Position numbers and translations under genes: made by a program. From Stramenopiles sp. TOSAG23-2 (Eukaryota > Sar): DNA of 21,790 nt. The notes under the pieces were generated by a model, which saw only the letters and a list, made by a program, of their open reading frames with translations, searched no databases and was not told where the DNA came from. This document shows, piece after piece, positions 17,960-21,790 of this stretch. The first letter of the stretch is position 1; each line of letters begins with the position of its first letter. The stretch lies in contig LT649529.1 in assembly GCA_900128395.1 (NCBI GenBank), positions 1 through 21,790 on the forward strand. Direction: 5' to 3'.

Positions 17960-18850
17960 AATATTTTCATCATGATACCATTTCCTCATATCCCCATTGA
18001 CATATTTAAATATACCAAAATCACCATCTTCTTTTAAATTTAATGATTCTTTGATTGCTACACATAAATGTTTTATAGACATGTGTAAATTTACATTAAA
18101 TGTTTCATGTGACCCATCATAACCAATATAAACTTTAATGGTTGCAACTATATCGTTTTGTACATGATTTTTTGTATTGATTTTACCAGTGCTACTGTTA
18201 CAACGCCGAATATGCTTTAAACGTGGATTGCGATTTATACTTTTTGCTTCATTATCGTTATTAGAGTTTAATAATTGCAATTTAGAAATTTTCATCACGC
18301 CACTTTTACTTGAATGCATATTAATGCGTGTTCCATTATCCGTTTTTTTAAATTGTTTGACCCAAAATTCTTCGCGTTGATATATTTCTGATTTACGCGA
18401 TAAGATTGTTTGATTGTTGTTGTTACCATTCTTTCCAATTGCAACGGTTGATTGATTATCGTTTGTTCTAGCTGCAATGGATGAAATACCTTCATATATT
18501 TCAGCTAATGCTTCATTTGTATCATGTGCTAATGATGAAATAATACAAAGAAATTCTTCAAAATTAATCAATCCATTGCCATCTACATCATATGATGTTA
18601 ACATATCTTCCATTTTACTTTGATCGATTTCCATGGATTTAAAACCATTCAATTCATTCAACAACGCAATTGTCATTCCATTTGTTAATTCACGTGTTTT
18701 ATTATTATTATTGTTATTATTATCTTTATGAGTTCCATCCTTCATTTTGTCATAATATTTTATAAATAAATATTGTAAATATTTTAATTCATTTTGTGTA
18801 AACAATTGCAATATGTGTTGTGGTACATTGTTTGTAAGTTTATTATCCAT
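17891..18850 (-). CDS. EF-hand protein with C-terminal ubiquitin-like domain
   Basis: The ATG at 18848-18850 opens a 319-codon frame. A canonical calcium-binding EF-hand loop lies at residues 88-99 (DVDGNGLINFEE, with Asp, Asp, Asn and Glu at positions 1, 3, 5 and 12), with helices MEDMLTSY and FLCIISSLAHD around it. A less clear hand may precede it, interrupted by an Asn run. Residues about 234-302 (IVATIKVYIGYDG, FNVNLHMSIKHLCVAI, DFGIFKYVNGDMRKWY) have the strand-helix pattern of a ubiquitin-like or FERM-N/RA type fold. The last 17 or so residues (STRSRCFWWIFMCTIVS) lie antisense to the final exon of the secreted-protein gene and look unnatural. The true end may use an intron whose donor lies near 17926 or 17962. 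Calcium-responsive signalling is a reasonable inference. Confidence 0.75.
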   Translation of the reverse strand: MDNKLTNNVPQHILQLFTQNELKYLQYLFIKYYDKMKDGTHKDNNNNNNNKTRELTNGMTIALLNELNGFKSMEIDQSKMEDMLTSYDVDGNGLINFEEFLCIISSLAHDTNEALAEIYEGISSIAARTNDNQSTVAIGKNGNNNNQTILSRKSEIYQREEFWVKQFKKTDNGTRINMHSSKSGVMKISKLQLLNSNNDNEAKSINRNPRLKHIRRCNSSTGKINTKNHVQNDIVATIKVYIGYDGSHETFNVNLHMSIKHLCVAIKESLNLKEDGDFGIFKYVNGDMRKWYHDENILIVDLSTRSRCFWWIFMCTIVS

Positions 18851-19457
18851 CGTTGTTGTTGATGTTGTTGTGTGATTTGTTTGTTTTGTATTTGTTTTGT
18901 TTGTTTTTTACATTTTACATTTTTCTATTTTTATATATATATATGTATTATATAACGACATATTTCATTGGAATTGGGCTGGAAATGGACTGAAATATGC
19001 ACTTTATTAGCACCAGAACCATGACAGGAAGCATGTACTGTAGTATCAAAACATGAAAGAGAGAGACGAGCGAGTACAGAGCTTTGGCAATGAGGATGAT
19101 GCGAAAGGGATGATGATGAGATGCGAAATGACAACCATGGCGGCAAGCTTTTGCTAGAATGAAAAGATGACAAAGAAAGTTTAAATGACTTTTATACCCG
19201 GTGATATGTGTGCGTTTCTGAAAAGTGTTTCTATGTTTTTGTAAATACACATGGAGTAAAATTTGCAAATATAAATGTGTTTTTTATTTAAATATAAAAA
19301 TATGTGTTTGTGTAAACATACACACTCAAAATAACTTTTTAATCTGGACATGCATGATCACAAATACGACTTGGCAAATATGAAGCTGGAAGTAGCTAAA
19401 ACATCATGAACACACACACCACTCCCACCAACATCCAGAAACGACAACATCCCATCA
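18851..19457. other. Intergenic region with a GC-richer segment
   Basis: The segment about 18975-19190 is clearly less AT-rich than other spacers and is purine-rich on the plus strand (GAAAGAGAGAGACGAGCGAG). Overlapping minus-strand frames of 80 and 106 codons have odd composition (Ser/His- or Leu/His-rich) and no recognisable domain, so I do not call them. A non-coding transcript or an exon of an unrecognised gene is possible. Confidence 0.4.
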
Positions 19458-20699
19458 TCACAAAAAGGAAACGATTTCATCATGATTAATGTCCATATTG
19501 TCTAAACATTCATACATGATCTTTGCTAATCTATAACCAGTTGGGCGCGTGCCGTCTTTAATACCATTTGATAATCGATTCCGTACAAAACCAATGCCTA
19601 ATTTATAATCATAATCCCCAAAACCAACATGTCCACCACGACCACCATGTCCAAATGTCTTATCACGCCCTTGTGTATTAATAGTAAACCCTAAACTTCG
19701 ATTGCCTTGTCCTTTCATTTCACAATGTTTAGTTATAGTTGCATCTTTTAAATCATTTTTTGATATAATATTCTTTTCAACTATTTCACCATTTGATATT
19801 TTTGAATACAACGATGCCATGCCTTTTGCACTGCACCATCCACCACTTGCTGGGTATAGAACGGTTTGAAATTCCTTACTATTCAATGCAGCAACTGGTC
19901 GTTGTGGATTAATTGCTGTTAATTTTGCTAATGCTTGTTGATCACCATTATCCGCTTTCATGACTAACTCATTCACTGTTTCAATATATGTATTTTCATC
20001 ACCTTTGAATTGATAAAAATCATTATCATTATGCCAAAACATTTCTGCACATCGTTCCTGTGGTGGATGAGAGATCATAATATCATCACTAATCCCAAAT
20101 TTATCAGTAATTTCTTCTTTGAATATCTCACCTACATTTCTACCTTTACCATCAGCTAATTGACATACGTTTCCGACTAAATGTCCAAATGTAAATGCAT
20201 GATACCTCGATGCAGATCCTGGTGGCCAAAATGGTTTTCCAGATGCTAATGAATTACAAATCGTGTCCCACTCATTTTCACGGTTACATTTATATATTGG
20301 AACACGTATGGTAGAACAACCAGATTCATGGCATAATAATTGTTTCACTGTAATCTGTTCTTTTCCATTTTGTTCAAACCCTTTCCAATATTTACAAACC
20401 GGTGCATCCATCTCTAATAATTTTTTACTTCGTAAATGCGATGCTACAATGCTAGTCCACCCTTTGGTGCAAGAATATACCCCAGCTAATGTGTTGTCAT
20501 TCCATTTCTTTGTACATTTTTGATCTTGAAAACCACCATATAAATTAACGACGATTTTATTGTTCATGATGATACATAATGCAACACCACATTCATTAGT
20601 ATATTTCTCCTTCTCATTCTCTGGCACGTTTAATGAATTACTTAATTCGTTTTTTAAAGGTAAAAATTCAGTCTTGCAAGTGCCATGTAATTCAATCAT
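19458..20699 (-). CDS. Serine beta-lactamase-fold hydrolase (class C / EstB / LACTB-like)
   Basis: This 413-residue protein belongs to the beta-lactamase-related serine hydrolases (class C beta-lactamase, carboxylesterase EstB, eukaryotic LACTB and LACT-type proteins). The active-site SxxK motif is SCTK (Ser76-Lys79, in GVYSCTKGW). The second motif YxN/YxA is Tyr166-His-Ala (SRYHAFTFGHLVG). The third, HxG/KTG-like, is HGG at 351-353 in KTFGHGGRGGHVGFGD. TVKQLLCHESGC (117-128) corresponds to the family's LLxHxxGL segment. Length and order fit the family. No signal peptide or targeting helix is obvious, so it may be cytosolic. In eukaryotes these proteins are usually esterases or peptidases rather than antibiotic-resistance enzymes; the substrate is unknown. 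No intron is needed. Confidence 0.9.
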   Translation of the reverse strand: MIELHGTCKTEFLPLKNELSNSLNVPENEKEKYTNECGVALCIIMNNKIVVNLYGGFQDQKCTKKWNDNTLAGVYSCTKGWTSIVASHLRSKKLLEMDAPVCKYWKGFEQNGKEQITVKQLLCHESGCSTIRVPIYKCNRENEWDTICNSLASGKPFWPPGSASRYHAFTFGHLVGNVCQLADGKGRNVGEIFKEEITDKFGISDDIMISHPPQERCAEMFWHNDNDFYQFKGDENTYIETVNELVMKADNGDQQALAKLTAINPQRPVAALNSKEFQTVLYPASGGWCSAKGMASLYSKISNGEIVEKNIISKNDLKDATITKHCEMKGQGNRSLGFTINTQGRDKTFGHGGRGGHVGFGDYDYKLGIGFVRNRLSNGIKDGTRPTGYRLAKIMYECLDNMDINHDEIVSFL

Positions 20700-20959
20700 A
20701 TTATAATTTTAAATAATTATATTATAAAAATGAGAGTTTTATAATATAATTTAATGATGAATTTTTTAGTTGTTTACTTTTTAAGAAAATTAAATGTATA
20801 TATATATATTATTCTTTCTTGTGGTATTAATATACCTCTGTGATTGTGGTGGGGGGTTAAAATATGTGTTATAAATTGATATAATACGTGTTGTGTTTGA
20901 ATTTTTCCAAAAATAATTTGTTGTTTTGTTATTTTTTTCATGTTTGTTTGATGATGAAG
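20700..20959. other. Divergent or upstream spacer
   Basis: This AT-rich sequence has a (TA)n run near 20797-20809 and a T-rich tract at about 20930-20949. Minus-strand frames here are low-complexity noise. It should contain the beta-lactamase-fold gene's promoter. Confidence 0.5.
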
Positions 20960-21119
20960 GCCAGGTGTAAGACGTAAAAAAGGACGACCGGTAAAAGGAG
21001 GAACTTTCACGACTTCGTACATTCAATGTCCCCTGTTGTTCATAAAAGAGGGAATTAAAAAGAAGAAGAAAAGGAAAACAGTCACTCGTTACTCGTATGC
21101 TTCGTACAGTAAATATTAA
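20960..21119 (+). CDS. Possible terminal exon of a basic, AT-hook-like protein
   Basis: After a pyrimidine-rich stretch and an AG at 20958-20959, a plus-strand frame stays open to a TAA at 21117-21119. It encodes PGVRRKKGRPVKGGTF, then a short hydrophobic stretch (QCPLLFI), a Lys run (KKKKKRK) and a Tyr/Ser-rich end (SYASYSKY). KKGRPVKGG resembles an AT-hook core (GRP flanked by basic residues), a motif that binds the minor groove of AT-rich DNA. There is no in-frame ATG, so an upstream exon would be needed; I could not place one with matching phase. Local base composition differs from the spacers around it. It may be chance. Confidence 0.25.
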
Positions 21120-21309
21120 TACAAAGATTAAGGATACTCTCTAGATAAAAAAGAGATTGTAGAGAGATGTATGATACATGCGTACGGATGAATAGATATA
21201 AAATATTAAATCTTAACATACAAACACAAACACGGTTGCACATCAATGACTTCTTTTTATATACGCGCGTGCATTATGTGCCACATCTGTATTGGAGTTT
21301 TTGTTAATT
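21120..21309. other. 3' flank of the right-edge TPR gene
   Basis: This AT-rich spacer shows no gene and probably holds the 3' untranslated region of the minus-strand TPR gene. Confidence 0.5.
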
Positions 21310-21790
21310 TTACACTGCTAATTGATTTTTACATCTTTGTATCATTCTTATAGCATCTTTTGTGTCTTGATGATCATCACCGAATTTATCTTTCCATATA
21401 TTGTAAGACTTGTTGTAACATTCTAATGCTTCTTTGTATTTGGATTGATTGTAATATAAGTTACCAATGTTATAATATGTATCTGCAACATCAGTATGAT
21501 CTTTACCTAATTTATTTATACGAATATCTAATGATTTATTATAATATTCCAATGCTTTATCATATTTATTTTGTGAATAATAAACTGCTCCTATATTATT
21601 ATATGATCCTGCAACATCAGTATGATCTTTACCTAATTTATTTATACGAATATCTAATCCTTTATTATAATATTCTAATGCTTTATCATATTCAGCCTTA
21701 TCATAATAAACAACTCCAATTTTATGATACGAATCACCAACATCAACATGACCTTCATCCAATACTTTCAAACGTATCTTTAAACTTTTC
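21310..21790 (-). CDS. C-terminal TPR repeats of a second KLC-type TPR gene (partial)
   Basis: The minus-strand frame is open from the right window edge to a TAA at 21310-21312. It begins KSLKIRLKVLDEGHVDVGDSY, nearly the same as the matching part of the left-edge gene. It then carries about three 42-residue tetratricopeptide repeats (IGVVYYDKAEYDKALEYY, IGAVYYSQNKYDKALEYY, IGNLYYNQSKYKEALECY, each followed by an LDIRINKLGKDHTDVA-type helix). It ends in a degenerate repeat (DKFGDDHQDTKDAIRMIQR) and CKNQLAV. This is the natural C-terminus of a kinesin-light-chain-type repeat protein, a protein-binding scaffold. At the DNA level the 126-bp units match those at 1-520 closely, so the two edge genes are recent paralogues in the same orientation. 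The start lies outside the window. Confidence 0.85.
   Translation of the reverse strand, partial: KSLKIRLKVLDEGHVDVGDSYHKIGVVYYDKAEYDKALEYYNKGLDIRINKLGKDHTDVAGSYNNIGAVYYSQNKYDKALEYYNKSLDIRINKLGKDHTDVADTYYNIGNLYYNQSKYKEALECYNKSYNIWKDKFGDDHQDTKDAIRMIQRCKNQLAV

Noticed and set aside
18931-19268. Overlapping minus-strand frames of 80 and 106 codons
   Set aside because: Neither has a recognisable domain and the composition is odd. I record the segment only as a compositional anomaly.
19458-20699. Antibiotic-resistance beta-lactamase
   Set aside because: The motifs fit the broad serine hydrolase family, but eukaryotic members are generally esterases or peptidases, and nothing here points to drug resistance.
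20774-21026. Minus-strand frames of 78-82 codons
   Set aside because: They span AT-rich spacer and shadow the basic plus-strand segment; no motif supports them.

Overview
The window looks like nuclear DNA of an AT-rich, probably single-celled eukaryote. Genes lie on both strands without operon structure. Short GT-AG introns (about 80-215 bp, with GTAAGT/GTATGT donors) can be placed, and they restore known protein families exactly. TAA and TGA both act as stops, so the standard code applies. Asn-rich runs are common, and proteins with kinesin-light-chain-type tetratricopeptide repeats (TPR) occupy both edges. An amoebozoan or rhizarian-like protist would fit, but the lineage is inference. No tRNA, rRNA or CRISPR array was recognised.

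Layout. Bases 1-3396 (minus) hold a TPR gene with an N-myristoylation-type start, broken up by five separate tandem duplications (56, 96, 159, 161 and 345 bp) and a small deletion. Bases 3397-5782 are gene-poor: a 573-bp element with perfect 39-bp terminal inverted repeats, a second copy of its right end, a 67-bp minisatellite and a GATT-rich tract. Next come a WW-like/RGG protein gene (5783-7465, plus, with one apparent frameshift), a coiled-coil protein gene (7796-9589, minus, one intron), an ankyrin-repeat gene (10107-11141, plus) and a 51-residue single-pass membrane protein gene (11629-11784, plus).

The metabolic core is a divergent pair: urocanase (12178-14469, minus, two exons) and imidazolonepropionase (15484-16827, plus). 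These are consecutive steps of histidine degradation (urocanate to imidazolonepropionate to formiminoglutamate), and they share a 1-kb AT-rich spacer. The imidazolonepropionase looks bacterial in type and the urocanase animal-like, so the pair may have mixed ancestry.

To the right are a three-exon gene for a small secreted protein with eight cysteines (17523-17959, plus, including a 15-nt microexon), whose last exon overlaps the tail of an EF-hand/ubiquitin-like protein gene (17891-18850, minus). A serine beta-lactamase-fold (LACTB/EstB-like) hydrolase gene follows (19458-20699, minus), then a doubtful basic exon (20960-21119, plus) and the 3' end of a second TPR gene (21310-21790, minus), a close paralogue of the left-edge gene.

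The most notable observations are the histidine-degradation gene pair, the cluster of tandem duplications inside one TPR gene, the cysteine-rich secreted protein with its microexon, and the inverted-repeat element.
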